From Carettochelys insculpta (lineage: Eukaryota > Chordata > Testudines > Carettochelyidae), in contig NC_134158.1 of assembly GCF_033958435.1 (NCBI RefSeq), positions 3,863,837-3,927,836 on the forward strand: a stretch of DNA of 64,000 nt, written 5' to 3'. Positions within the stretch are counted from its first letter, which is position 1. Every line of letters begins with the position of its first letter. The notes beneath the pieces are model-generated. The model was not told the origin of the DNA. It ran no database searches and saw only the letters and a program-made list of their open reading frames with translations. Position numbers and translations under genes: made by a program. Shown piece by piece: positions 43,266 to 55,586 of the stretch.

Positions 43266-45094
43266 GTGAGGTGATGCTGCTCAAGAACAAGGAGGAGAAT
43301 CTTCAGCTGGAAGAACCAGAGCAAGTGGCCTCCTGTGGGATGTTCCTGGGAAGCTCTGAAGGTTGTGTTTCTCAGAGTCCTGAGCACAGAGAGACCTGTG
43401 AGAGTCACTGTAGCCCAGAAAGGCAGCAGGGAAACCATGCAGGGGAGGGGCAGGATAACTCCAGCCATGGAAGCAGAGGCGTGAAAAACACTAAAGAGAG
43501 CGAACAACAGAAAACGTGCGGGAAAAGCTTCAGTCTTAACAGTCATTGTAGCATCCACACAGGAGAGAAGCCAAATATCTGCCCTGACTGCGGGAGAAGC
43601 TTCCAGCTGCGCTCAGGTCTTATTAATCATCAGAGAGCCCACACTGGAGAGAAACCCTTCCACTGCTCTGAGTGTGGGAAACGCTTCTCATGCTCCTCAA
43701 GTCTTAAAAGTCACTGCAGAATCCACACAGGAGAGAGACCTTATAACTGCTCTGACTGTGGGAAAAGGTTCAGACACAGGTCAAACCTTGTTACACATGG
43801 GAGAATCCACACAGGAGAGAGACCCTTCCACTGCTCTGAGTGTGGGAAAAGCTTTCGGCGAAACTCGCACCTTCTCACTCATCAGGTAATTCACAGCGGA
43901 GAGAAACCCTATCACTGCACTGCCTGTGGGAAAAGCTTCAGCAGGAGTGAAAACCTGGTCAGACATCAGAGTATTCACAGAGTGGATAAACCCTTCAACT
44001 GCTCTGAGTGCGGGAGATGGTTCAGTGACGTTTCCGGCCTTAATAAACATATGAGAATCCACACCCGGGGAAAACTCTTTTTCTGCTCTGACTGCGGGAA
44101 AAGCTTCAGTCAACGCTCATATCTGGTTGATCATCAGAAAACCCACACCGGGGACAAACCCTTCCACTGCTCTGACTGTGGCAAAAGCTTCGTGCGGCTT
44201 TCAAAACTTACAAGTCATTGCAGAATCCACACAGGAGAGACACCCTATAGCTGCCCTGACTGTGGGAAAAGATTCAGACATAGGCCAAGCCTTGTTACGC
44301 ATAGGAGAATCCACACAGGAGAGAAACCCTTCAACTGCTCTGACTGTGGGAAAAGCTTCTCATGCTCCTCAAGTCTTAAAAGTCATTGCAGAATCCACAC
44401 GGGGGAGACACCTTTTAGCTGCCCTGACTGCGGGAGAAGTTTCCAGCTGCGGTCAGGTTTTATTGATCATCAGAGAACCCACACTGGAGAGAAACCCTTC
44501 CACTGCTCTCACTGTGGGAAACGCTTCTCATGCTCCTCAAGTCTTAAAAGTCACTACAGGATCCACACAGGAGAGAGACCTTATAGCTGCCCTGACTGTG
44601 GGAAAAGGTTCAGACAGAGGTCATGCCTTGTTACTCATAGGAGAAGCCACACAAGAGAGAGAGCCTTCAACTGCTCTGAATGTGGGAAAAGCTTTTGTCA
44701 GCGCTCAAGTCTCATTTATCATCAGAGAACCCACACTGGAGAGAAACCCTTCCACTGCTCTGAGTGTGGGAAACGTTTCTCAAGCTCCTCAAGTCTTAAA
44801 AGTCATTGCAGAATCCACACAGGAGAGAGACCTTATAGGTGCCCTGACTGTGGGAAAAGTTGCATACAAAGATCAAGCCTTGATTTACATAGGAGAAGCC
44901 ACACAGGAGAGAAACCCTTTGACTGCTCTTACTGCCAGAAGAGCTTCAGTCGAAGTTCCCTCCTTGTTGTACATCAGAGAACCCACACAGGAGAGAAACC
45001 CTTCACCTGCTCCAACTGTGGGAAAAGCTTTTCTCAGCGCTCCAGTCTTATTCGTCATCAGAGAACCCATATTGGAGAGAAACCTTTCAGCTGA
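43266..45094 (+). CDS. KRAB zinc-finger gene, C2H2 exon with 18 fingers
   Basis: Starts after CCCAGCAG and reads through a linker (MLLKNKEENLQLEEPEQV...) to 18 complete C2H2 fingers separated by TGEKP-type linkers, with stop TGA at 45,092. One degenerate finger precedes the array (KTCGKSFSLNSHCSIH). Three fingers share the SCSSSLKSH helix and one has SSSSSLKSH, a sign of internal duplication. A few linkers are altered, for example HRVDKP and HTRGKL. It should bind DNA in the nucleus and repress through the KRAB domain. Its inverted paralogue is at 59,857-61,517. Confidence 0.92.
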
Positions 45095-45310
45095 TCTGAC
45101 TGTGGGAAAAGCTTTTGTCATCACTAAAATCTAACAGACCAGAGGAAGCTTCTAGCTGTTTTGTCTGTCCGGGAACACTCACACATTGTCAATCATCAGA
45201 GAGTTCACACAAGAGAATAACCCACAGACTGCACTGACGTGGGTAACCTTCAGTGGCTGCTCGGACATTATTGATCATCAGAGAATTCACACAGGAGAGA
45301 AATCCGGTAA
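45095..45310 (+). pseudogene. Degenerate zinc fingers past the stop
   Basis: Finger pieces continue in broken frames: a CGKSF block just after the stop, then HSHIVNHQRVH-like and HTRE remnants up to about 45,305. The ancestral array was longer. The same decayed tail follows the paralogue (59,640-59,856). Confidence 0.7.
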
Positions 45311-46011
45311 CTCTCTTTGTTGCTATTTTTGAAGCTGGGCCACTGGACAAAAAAAGTCAATGAGAACCCCAAAAACTACCACACTGCTTCTCACTCCTCA
45401 AGGGTGTGGTGTTACGGAGCCAGTCAAGTAACTTAAAAAAAGTCGACTTGTTCCCTACGTTAACCCCTGCTCCTTTATAAAAGAACTAGACACACTGGAG
45501 TTTGTTCAGGACCTGAACTTGATTAATTTTTGGTGTCTTTTTTTAATTAAATAGACTGAAAATGCTTCACTTGAGTTGTTGCTCTAGGGTGTGTCTGGAG
45601 AGGAGGGGTCAGTGCATGGGGACTCTGGGGAGAGACCATTGTCCTAGCCCCCTTTCACTGCAGCAGCTTTGGGCCCAGGTGAGAAGCACCTCTGCTTGGC
45701 TGCTGCAGCTCCAGCAGGAACACCCAGGGGACCGGTGTATGTCCCTCGCCTGGGGCAGGGCCAGGGTCATCGGTCCTCTGCACTGCCCAGCCAGAGAGGA
45801 ATGCAGCAAATGTGCACTTTCTCCTCACTCCCTGGTGGAGGGGAACAGCCAGCTGTGTCCCTGTATGAACTTAGGGGGGAGGGAGCTGCAGCTGTCCCTA
45901 AGGGCACCTGGGGGTGGGATGCTCACGGCTGGGATAGTTCTGGTTGGGGGAGAGGGGTTATCCCCAGCCAACCCCTTTCTCATGTGGTGGTCGTCTCTCT
46001 TCTGTGTGGTC
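45311..46011. other. 3' flank of the zinc-finger gene
   Basis: Contains a possible polyadenylation region near 45,530-45,560 (TTTAATTAAATAGACTGAAAA). Shared with the right arm (58,914-59,640). Chance ORFs only. Confidence 0.5.
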
Positions 46012-46969
46012 CGCTGAGAAGCCATCCCGGTGCAGCCCATCCATTCCCTGGCACACCCACACCCCAGCCTGGCTCTAAGTTACAAGAAGAGAAAGCTGCA
46101 GACCGGAGTGGGTGGTCCTGGTTCTTACCATTTAGGAGTTCTTGACCAATGGACAAGCACAGAGTCAGACAGACAGACAGACATTCCCTCTCAGTGAGTT
46201 TTCTCCCAAGCAATCAGCTCCAGCCCTGGGTTGTGGGGCTCCCCAGCCCCAGTCAGGGACCTTGCAGCCGGCTCAGCTCCAGCTGACCCGGGGGCTGGCT
46301 CGTATGGGTAGAGAAGTCGACTCGCACGGTGAACAGTGGTAAGTGTGTCCCCCTCGTGTTAGTGAGTACTGGTAAGTGAAGCACTTGTTAAACGAGGGGT
46401 GAGTGTTAGTGCCACTTGCTGGGTGTGTCTGACAATCAGATGCAGATATTCTCGCGCTGTGAATTTGAGCACTAGGGTGACCGGATGCAGAGCTCCAGCT
46501 GTGCCCTGGCTGGTGCGGAATGAAGAAATAATCCCTTCCCTGGCTCTGCTGGCAGTGCCCCGCCCAGCGTCATCCCACACGCCCTGAGCCTTCTTGCTGC
46601 ACATGCAGCTCTCAGCCGCTGTGATCCCCAGGGCCTTTTCTGCAGCCCTCTCCCTTAGCCAGAGAGGTGAGCAAGAGGTTGTATCTTGGCTAATAGCCAT
46701 TGCTGTTCCTATCCTCCTCAATGAACTTCTGAGCCCTTCTTTGGAGCCAGTTACACCTGTGGCTCTCACGCCATCCTGTGGCAGCAGACGCCTAGATTGG
46801 GTGAGAGAGGATTTCACTGTTGGTTTTTGTAAGTGCTCCGGGTGTCGCGGTGCAACGACCTCCCCACTTGAGTTTCTTTGTTTCTACTCCATGCAGCTGA
46901 CACACTGGTTTTCATCCGTGAACGCTTCTGCAGAAAGAGATGTTAGTTTTTAAGGTCCTAGACTACAGC
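46012..46969. other. IR-B spacer, no gene seen
   Basis: Begins at the end of the left arm. No exon, repeat or element recognised. Confidence 0.45.
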
Positions 46970-47165
46970 CTCTGGAGCTGCACATCTCAGAGAGCTAGAA
47001 GGGACCTCAGGATGTCACTGTCCAGTCCCTGCCCTCAGGGCCAAACACAATCCCTGACGGGCTTTTTTTTTTTTTTTTTTTTATTAATTATTTGCCCCAG
47101 ATCCCCAAATGGCCCCTCAAGAACTGGGCTCACAACTCTGGTAAAGGAGAATGCGAGATAAAGGC
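46970..47165 (-). repeat. tRNA-SINE with CR1-like tail
   Basis: On the minus strand: CCAGAGTTGTGAGCCCAGTT, GGCCATTTGGGGATCTGGGG, a poly-A run, then GACTGGACAGTGACATCCTG and an AGGTCCCTTC tail. Same family as 38,510-38,685. Confidence 0.65.
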
Positions 47166-48955
47166 AGTTGGAGCAGACGCTCATATCCTTTCACTAGACC
47201 ATTTCATCAGAGTAGTGTAGAAGCCAGAACAGTTCTCCTTAATAGTGGGACCATCCCCACTGCTTACAAGCAGCAATGGTTGAAAAAACTTGGCACAGCA
47301 CTCACCATATTAAGGAACACAATTCAGTCTTCTGACATTACAAGGATTGGTCAGACACATCCAGTACCCCAATATTGGGCATCAAAAGCCTTTGCCACCG
47401 AAAGCCTTAAACCCTCATAGCTTTGTAATTTTCTAGTTCCCCAAAGTACAAAACTGTTTGGAGAATATCAAAGGTCACTGCAGTGACCAGAGATCTATTG
47501 GCAAGATGATGAGTTTTTATGTTCTGCAATCTGTAATCAGGCCCAAGGAGTATTAGTGTTTCTTCAAAGACAAAAGAAGAGATTGCTCCCTCCCCTGCTA
47601 TAATGTAAGCTGCCACCACCAAAATGCTGGGCCCTGGGGCACCTGCCTCCTTTGCCACCCCTTCCCGTGGGGCTGCTCCCCAGCAAAACCAGGAGAGGGA
47701 TTAAAGGTGCCCTGGTCCTGGCTTGTTCTGAAAAATCACCTTTCAGCTGCTGAGCTTTTATGTCCACCATGGGGCATTTTTGCTCTTTTCACTAAAATTC
47801 TACTTGCTAGCTGGGGGCTCCAGTGGAGGCGGTACCAGTACCCAGGGGGTGGTAGGGACTAGGAGTTTTGGGGAGCCAGGTGGGGTGGGTGTTGGGAGCA
47901 GGCTGGGGTGGAGGGTGCAGGGGGTGAGCTGTGGTCCAAGGAAATGTTGGGAGTGGGCCAGAGGGCGCAGGGGAAGCTGCAGAGTGTGACGGGATGTGCC
48001 TGGTTGCAGGGCTGTGGGCGTCCCACCACGCGGCCGGAGCTGCTTTGCGGCAGACAGCCACGGCTGCCCTGACGCACGGCAGGAGCTGCTTTGCTGTGCG
48101 CAGTTGAGGTACGCGTAGCTCTGGTGGAGGAGATGGCAGCTCTTCCAGGCTGCAGCAGCAGTAAGTCCTTAACTTACTCGGGGGAGAGGGAGTTAGGGGT
48201 CTGTGGGCGGGGGGGGTGCTGCAGGTGGGGGGCGGGGAAGCTCAGCGACAGGGGAGCGAGTGGTGGTGTGGATGATCAAGCCAGACTGACCCTCCCTGCC
48301 ATTTGCTGTGTGTTATCTCTTCTTGCTCACATGGTCGTCCGTGAGCCCACAGCAGCGGCAGCGCCAGCAGCCCACAGGCACCAGGTGGGCAGTGTGGACC
48401 CCCCGAATGTGATGGTGGATGGGTTGACTAGGTGGCTTCTGCCCCCTCGTTCTGCAGGAGATGAGGGTCTGGGATACCTGGGTCCCTCCATTGGGCTAAT
48501 CCAAATGGCGTCTGAACCACCATTTGGTCACTGGCGTCCAAGGGGCCCTGACTCCTTACGCCCCCCCCGGGGCAGACACCCCTGTGAGAACCTTCCCCAC
48601 TGCCTTGTGGGCAGGATCGGGAGAGGCAAAGGCTACGGGAGCAAACTCAGCCAGCAAGTGCGGAGTGGAGCCCCTAAGGCGGGTAGCAGGGAGGAGTCGT
48701 CAACCTGCTTTCCAGCATCTCCTTGCAGTCACCTCAGTTCCAAACGTACTGACGTCTCTTTCCTTTGCATCCGACTGGGGCGACCCAGAGGGGGCGGCAC
48801 CCTTGGGCAGCGCACTTGCTCCAAACACTAGCCCAGGCCATGTGGCGTGTTGGAGGGTGCCAGCTGGAGAGGACTTTCCATCCTTGCTGGTAGCCTGGGT
48901 GCCGGGGTGGTGGCGGGGGGGGCAGACCAAAAATCAAAAAGTAGCTGTAAATGAT
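47166..48955. other. IR-B spacer, no gene seen
   Basis: Mixed unique sequence. From about 47,810 it is GT/GGTGGG-rich and from 48,180 generally GC-rich, giving chance ORFs up to 246 codons. I recognise no domain in them. Confidence 0.45.
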
Positions 48956-48956
48956 T

Positions 48957-49350
48957 TTGGAAGCCATCTTGTATAGACGCCATTTCACAGCCCTTACTCC
49001 CGCGCGCACACAGGAGCCGGTCCTTTCCTTGACCTGTTTGGGAATGGCGGGAGGATGCGCTCTATGGAATGCGATAATGGGCTGTTTGGAGTTGGGGCCC
49101 CAGCTCCCCGGTACCTGTTTCTCTTTGCTGATACCAGTTTCTCTTTGGAAAGTGATTTACGCTGCTCTAACTAACTGCCTCTGACACTGGGCGTTGTTTG
49201 CGTGAGGGGATAAAATACCAGAGTTCACTGCACCAAGCAGCCTTGCTGGGCCTGGTTTTACTCCTGTCCCGTTTGGCTCATCTGTTGCCTGATTGAGTTC
49301 AGTAAAGCTGAACGTTCTCTACCTACACAGAGACGTCTTGTGCTTCAGCA
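48957..49350 (+). repeat. Provirus 5' LTR
   Basis: Matches the 3' LTR along its length. A TATA-like GATAAAATA at about 49,209 and a decayed polyadenylation signal (AGTAAAG near 49,305) are present; it ends CTTCAGCA. The first bases do not show a clear TG, so the start is approximate. Confidence 0.9.
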
Positions 49351-49353
49351 ATC

Positions 49354-49371
49354 TGGAGGTTCCACCGAGAT
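49354..49371 (+). other. Primer binding site for tRNA-Gln
   Basis: TGGAGGTTCCACCGAGAT is the exact complement of the 3' end of vertebrate tRNA-Gln with CCA. It lies 3 bp after the LTR, as in other retroviruses. Confidence 0.85.
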
Positions 49372-49839
49372 CCCAACGCACCACTTGCCCGGACGGGGGG
49401 GCTGGCACCCGACCTCCAAGCCTCTGAAGAGCGCTCAGTAGAAGGTAAGGGGGATACCTGTTACAGAATCTCCCCGCAGGGGCTTGGGACTGGAGTGCCG
49501 GCGGCCGTCAGGGTAAGGGGGAGCTACGGGTTCCACCTTTGTGGAGCAGCTAACGTTCTGTGTGTGTCTGTCTTTCTCTATTAGGCCTGTGTTGTATGTC
49601 TCTGTTCCCAAAGGGCACGCCGGTGTCTCTCGTGAGGCAGCCATGCGCTGGGGCCTCTGTGTTCAGACACTAAAAGCTGGCGTGGTGCCACTCCTCTCTT
49701 TCAACACATGGAACTGTGGGAAGCTTTGTTGCCTCCCTCTGTTTCTGTTCTGAAGACTAACCGTTAATGATATCCCTAAGCCCGGGCAGACTTAACTCCC
49801 GCCAGGCGTCCTGCTGGGCTGGAGTGGGTGCCGGGAACA

Positions 49840-50015
49840 CCCCCCCCCCCCCCCCCGTGAGCCAGGGGGGCTTTCGTCCAGTGCCTCACACTCTGTAACC
49901 AGGTGAGCTTCGGTTCGGTGCCTTGCAGGGAGAGATCTTGTGAGCCAGGTGAAATTCGGTTCACTGCCTTGCACCCTATGAGCCAGGCGAACTTCCATTC
50001 GGTACCTCACAGGGA
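49840..50015 (+). repeat. Poly-C run and 40-bp tandem repeat in the leader
   Basis: A run of about 17 C is followed by four diverged units starting TGAGCCAGG or TAACCAGG at 49,858, 49,896, 49,941 and 49,979. They lie just before the gag region. Confidence 0.75.
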
Positions 50016-50023
50016 GAAAATCA

Positions 50024-51645
50024 ATGCTGGGGACAGGTCAGACTCCAGGAATTCCGGTACCCTCTAAGGGCCGTCCAGCTGTTTTTATGTACACTCACAT
50101 AAATGGGGAAATTACTTGCAAGTTTCTAGAAAAAAGGAATTTTTATACCTGGGACAATCCCAAACTGCAGTTCCCTCTATTAGGTACCACTGATAGGGAT
50201 AAAATCCCCCATTTAGGAGGCGCTCTTGAGGGTCATGGAGTGAAAACTCCCGATCAACAATGTTATCTGCCTCGTCATCATGGTATGAAGAAACTTGTAA
50301 AAGGCAGAACGAGTCTCGTTTAAGAAGTTTAAAAGATTCCCGGGAGAAACTTCAGTCAAAAATCAGACAGCTTGAAGGTACAGATGTACAACACAAAACA
50401 GCACACACACAGCCGAGTGCGCCATTTATGGGGCAATTGTATCCTTGCCTTCCAAGCCCTAACTCCCAGGACAATATGATGACATCCTGTGTTCTACCTG
50501 GAATCCTCTACCTTGTCCAAACCCAGGTCCCCAGGCCCAGGAGGATCAAAGGGATTCAGGAGCCTCTGTAGAGAGGGAAGAAAAGGGACCCAGGGTGCAC
50601 CTCATGACCTACCAGCCAGCCGCTGCAGCTACTATTGTCCTCAAGACACCACCTTCAAAGGGACAACCATTAGCAAGATGCATGGGGGGAAACACATAAT
50701 AGCCCAACCACTCAAATTTTTCCTTTACGAGAAGTCCCAAACCCCCAAGGAGGGCGCATGCAGGTTTACCAACCCTGGACTAGAACTGAATTACATGCCA
50801 TGGCTAAAGACTTTCCCCCAGCAGAAGACGACCCAGTGAAGTTTCAATCAGGACTAGTGCTAGTGATCCGCTCTTATGACCCAAATTGGCAGGACCTCGA
50901 TCAGCTTTTAAGGGTGATCTTGCCTGATAAGCATAAAAAGCTCATAAGGAAAGCAGAGGGGCCAGCTGAGCCCATCCAAGGAGTGCCAGGGGCAGGAACT
51001 CATGATACTGAGCTTACACAAGCTAGAAACAGGCTGCTTGACAGTGTCCTTACAGTTTTTCCCAAGCGACCAGATTGGGTTAAAATTAATCTCTGCGAGC
51101 AGGAAGATAAGGGAACACCAGGTGCCTATTTGGAAAGGCTGACAAAGGTATCTGAGAGTCACTCTGGCAATGACAATCCGGCTGCGACTGCTCAACAGGC
51201 GCTGGGTGCCGCCTTTGTGAATGGATTAAACCCAGCTGTACAGAGACAGCTGAAAGGAATGACTGGGGGCTGGGAAACTAAACCTTTAGCAGACCTCTTA
51301 ACAGTGGCAAACCATTGCAGCCAGCGCTTAAAGGCTAAACAGGTTAAAGAACCTAAATGTACGGTCTTACAACCAATGCCCTCTGAATTAGGCAGGGGTC
51401 GGGGCCGCTCTACAGAGCGACATCTGCGGGACACCTATGGGACAGCAAGATCGACCCCACCTTGGTTTGCAGCTACAGCTGGCAGAGGCAGCCCAGTTAC
51501 ACCAGTGGGTGCAACTGTTTGCCACTATTGCAAACAGCCTGGACACTGGGAAAGTCAGCGCCCACGTCGCCCCAGGCCGACAGTCCCTGCAGTTCACAGA
51601 GCTGCACAGGCTCAGTTTAACTTAGTGGACTTTGAGAGCGAATAG
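50024..51645 (+). pseudogene. Provirus gag, frameshifted
   Basis: A start at 50,024 opens a matrix-like region that breaks near 50,320; the capsid is open in 50,758-51,645. The capsid carries the major-homology-type region (AYLERLTKV ... AFVNGL) and ends in a nucleocapsid with CHYCKQPGHW. The fourth ligand of the CCHC knuckle is not Cys. Ends at a stop at 51,645. Confidence 0.8.
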
Positions 51646-54086
51646 GGGAGCCTGGAGGAGGATTGCAGCTTCTCTCTGTCATCTCCCCGTATTCCCCTGA
51701 ACCCAGCTGGCGCTCTGACCTGCCAGGCTGCTGGACAAAACACCCAGGTTTTAGTAGACACGGGGGCCCGCAGGTCCAGCCTCCAAGTGTCGTCTTTCCC
51801 TGTTCCCCTTTCTGGCCAGGCGGTTAACGCCGTCGGCATTTCTGATCAAGTCGTACCTCACCCTGTCTCTGAACCCGTCTCCCCTGTACTGGGCCCGTTT
51901 CAGAGCAGGGCTCTTTCCTTCTCCGTCCTGCTCCCCCGGAAATCTATTCGGAAGGGATCTCCGGTGCGGGTCGCGCTGCACCATTTTCTGTGCTCCAGAT
52001 GGGGTTTATCACGAAGTTCCTGCACAGCCAGGAGAGGAGGTGGAAGACCCCCTGCGGGATCCCACCGCCTCCCTCGTGCCTTCTATTCCCCAGCCAGATG
52101 CTGATCTTTTGGCCCAGGCACCCAACTGCTTGTGGGCCACCGCCCCAAACGAGGTGGGCAGAATATCAGCAGATCCCCTGTACATTTCGGTTAACCCTAC
52201 CGAGCCCTTGCCCCGTTCCTCAGTACCCGCTGAATCCTGCGGCTGGGGCAGGGATTCAACCTGTCATTTCTGACCTCCTGGCCCAGGGGATTCTCACCCC
52301 CTGCTCAAGTCCTTGCAACACCCCCATACTGCCCTTAAAGAAACCGGGGAGGGACACCTGCCTTTGAGCGATCAGCTCCCTTGTTATCTCTCAATTGCCT
52401 ATTACTCCCGACCCAGCCACAATTCTTTCCCCTAGTCCACCAGATTCCACCCACTTTACTGTGTTGCCCTCTCCTCTGCCTTCTCCAGTGTTCCGCTCCA
52501 TCCCGACTGCCAATGCCTGGCAGCTTTTACTTATAAAGGGCAGCGATACTGCTGGACTCTTCTGCCACAAGGGTTGAGCGATTCTCCCACCTATTTTTCA
52601 CAGATCCTGCAGAGGGACCTTGCTGAGATCACTTTCCCCTCTGGCTCTGCTCTCATTCAGTGTGGAGATGATTTGCTTCTGTGCAGCCCGTCCCTCGAGG
52701 CAGGCAGAGCAGACTCGCTTCCACTTCTCGTTGCCCCAGCCAAAAAATGGCACAAGGTGTCCAAACGAAAACTTCAACTGTGTCAGCCAAAAGTCAGGTA
52801 TTTGGGGCAGGATCTCTCAGCAGGCAGCCGTCAGCTCTCTGATAACAGAATCCAGACGACCCTTTCTGCCCCTAGACCTACTACCCCTTTGCAAATCCCT
52901 TCTTTCTTAGGCATGGCTGCTATTGTAGGCAATGGATGCCTCACTTTTCTCAACTCACCAAACCGCTCAAGGAGCTTACTCGAAATGCCACCCCACTCCC
53001 ATTCCTTGGGGCCCCCAGCAAGGCACTGCTTTCGCCTCCTTGAAACAAGCATTAGCGTCTGCTCCTGCTTTGGGTTTACCTGACTATTCCCGGCCTTTCA
53101 CTTTGTTCTGTCATGCAAAGGAAGGATGTGCTGTGGGTGTGCTGGTTCAGAGCCATGGTGAGAAATGCCGCCCTCTTGCCGATCACGGTACCTATCTTGA
53201 TTCTGTGGCTGCTTCTTTCTCTCCTTGCCTTTGTGCAGTTGCAGCTGCAGCACGAATTTTAGAGCCAGCAGAGCCTTTGGTTTTACAATGTCCCTTAACG
53301 TTGGCTGTTCCTCACTCAGTGTCTGCGTTGCTCCTGAAAGGAAAAACTCAGCACCGTTCCAATGCTCGTCCTGTTAAATATGAACGGCTCCTTTTTGCCT
53401 CTCCTAACGTTTCAGAGGTTCATTGTGCTTCTTTAAATCCCCCTACATGGCTCCCCGCACCCCTCGAGGGGGAGCCACGTGATTGCTTGAAAGTTGTTCA
53501 GGCTGTCACTGCTCCTCCACCTGATCTCTCTGGAACCCCCTGGGACAATCCTGACTTTATACTGTATACAGATGGTTCTTGCGTTTATAATCCTTCTGGT
53601 ACCTCAGTAGCAGGCTCTGCACTTTGTACTGTTTATGATGTTGTGGACTCTGCTCCTCTGCCTTCTGTCTCGTCTGCACAGGTGGCAGAGCTCGTAGCTC
53701 TCCCTCGCGCCTGTCGTATCGCAGCAGGGGTTTCTGCCGCTGTCTGTACTGACTCCCGGTGCGCTTTTGGTGGAGTTCATGATTTGGGCAGGCGATGGAA
53801 ACAGCGAGGTTTTCTCACCTCCTCTGGACACGCTATAAAGAAAGGCCCTTATGTAGCTGCTCTCCTAGATGCTGTACTTTTACCGTCTGCTCTGGCTGTT
53901 GTTAAGTGCACAGCTCATTCTGCTTCCTCTGATGAAGCTGCAATAGGGAATGATACGGCCGCTCGGGCTGCCAGGGCAGCTGCCCTATGTCCTCCTCGGG
54001 CTGAAGCATTGTACCCCTCCCTTCCGATGCCATCTCCCCGCGCCCTCCCTTGCGGAACCGGCCCTCCTGCACGACCAAGCCCCTGA
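51646..54086 (+). pseudogene. Provirus protease, reverse transcriptase and RNase H, broken
   Basis: Protease is visible at about 51,750 by VLVDTGA. Reverse transcriptase follows in several frames: PAAGAGIQPVISDLLAQGIL (52,230-52,300) and the catalytic region at 52,661, where CGDD replaces the usual YVDD. RNase H (53,560-53,970) keeps its acidic residues in TDGS, AELVAL, CTDSR and GNDTAA. At least four frame changes separate these parts. Confidence 0.85.
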
Positions 54087-55351
54087 ATCGGGAAATCGGG
54101 AGTGGAGATTGGCAGGGTGCACCTTGCACCCAGACCACTTGTGGTGCAGCTTTGACGGCCGCATTGTTGCCCCAGTGGTCCTGTTACCTCACCTGGCTTC
54201 CGTGCTCCATGGGTTGTCGCACGTTAGCAAAGGGGGGATGGTAGCAACTCTAACACAAAACTGGTTTGCTCACAAATTCTCCCAAGTAGCCCAAGAGTAC
54301 GGTCTGGCTTTCCCTGTCGGCCAAGCCTTCAACATGGGCAAACCTGTACAGACAGTTCCGGCACCCAGACCCCCGCCTTTGGGGCCGTTCCTGAATTTGC
54401 ACATGGACTTCGTTCAATTGCCTCAACGTAAATCGTTTGAATATGTGCTGGTTATTGTTTGTTTGTTCTCAGGGTGGGTAGAAGCCGATCCACGCAGGAA
54501 AGTTGATGCCATCACAGTAGCTAAAAATCTTCTAAATCACCTCATCCCATCCTGGCGAATACCCCTTGTGATCTCCCGTGATGGCGGTACTCACTTGACT
54601 GGGCAAGTCATTCAGAACGTGGCAAAGTACCGCTCCATCCGACAGGCGCTACCCTGTCTGCCACACCCGGAGAGCGCGGGAGCAGTGGAAAGACGAAATG
54701 GGATTGTAAAGAATCAACTCACCAAAATACGTGAGGACTCTGGTTTAACTTCGGTAGAAGCTTCTCCCGATTGCCCTAATGAATATGAGAGCCGCTCCTA
54801 ACCGAAAACCTGGGCTGAGTCCAAATGAGATGGTGTGTGGTCGGCCTATGAGACAGCTGAGCAGCCCAGAGATTGACCAGGCTGACATCACACTTGTCAA
54901 AGGAAGCACAGTTAGGTAGTGTCAGGAACTGATGAGGTGTGTGCAGTCCTGTCATTCACAGGTCAAGGACGCTTTCCTGGAGGCCCCGACTGAGCCGTGC
55001 CATAAACTGCAACCAGGAGATTGGGTCTGTGTCAAGGTCCACCAGCGTAAGACGGCCCTGGAACCCAGGTGGAAGGGCCCCTACCAAGTCCTTTTGACCA
55101 CCCATACCGCTGTGAAGTGCAAGGTACTGCCCACCTGGATCCACACCTCCCACTGCAAACCAGTTCCAGCTCCTGCAGAGGTTAGTCCTGAAGCGGAGCC
55201 CCACAGACCTGGTACCAGCCATCCAGGTCCAGAAGCAGACGAGGATCAGCGCAGGCCTGGTACCAGCAATCCAGGCCCAGAAGCAGACGAACCTGAGGGA
55301 CCAAGACTACGGTATCAAGGACGACCCAGGAAACCTGCCACAGACAGGTGA
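53950..55351 (+). pseudogene. Provirus integrase, broken
   Basis: The N-terminal HGLSH is present, but the paired Cys of the zinc-binding part are not seen. The core keeps the three acidic positions: HMDFVQLP, SRDGGTH and ESAGAVERRNG. A stop occurs at about 54,801. The C-terminal part (54,932-55,351) has RWKGPYQVLL, the GPY module of gammaretroviral integrases, followed by a 48-bp-like PGPEADE repeat. Confidence 0.85.
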
Positions 55352-55586
55352 AGAAAGCTACCAAGTCCTGAAGAACGCTACCAAGTCCTGAAGAACAGCC
55401 AGATGGGGCTGGCCAAACAAATCCTGCTGAACTTATGTTTAGTTTTGTTTTTAATACCTAGTAGCTATAGTCGATGTGGCTTAAATATGGTTCATTAAAA
55501 GCATAAACCAAGTTTCCCTAGAATTTAATACGTCAGATTGTTGAATATGTTCTCATAGTTCTGTACATTCAGAAGGAGGGGTCCCA

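Larger units (their letters stand above)
38690..46011. repeat. IR-B inverted duplication, left arm
   Basis: Inverted and diverged copy of 58,914-64,000, covering Penelope, KRAB-B exon, zinc-finger exon and 3' flank. The inner end is sharp at 46,011 (TCTGTGTGGTC). The right partner runs off the window at 64,000, which pairs with about 38,962, so the outer limit is unknown. Divergence is much greater than in IR-A: finger numbers, a CR1 and several indels differ. Confidence 0.93.

Noticed and set aside
43559..45094. CRISPR-like or satellite array with 84-bp period
   Set aside because: The repeats are C2H2 finger codons in a eukaryotic exon.
44127..45134. 335-codon alternative frame in the zinc-finger exon
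   Set aside because: Shadow frame caused by the 84-bp finger periodicity.
48091..48831. 246-codon ORF in the IR-B spacer
   Set aside because: No recognisable domain, no splice-supported limits, GC-rich context.
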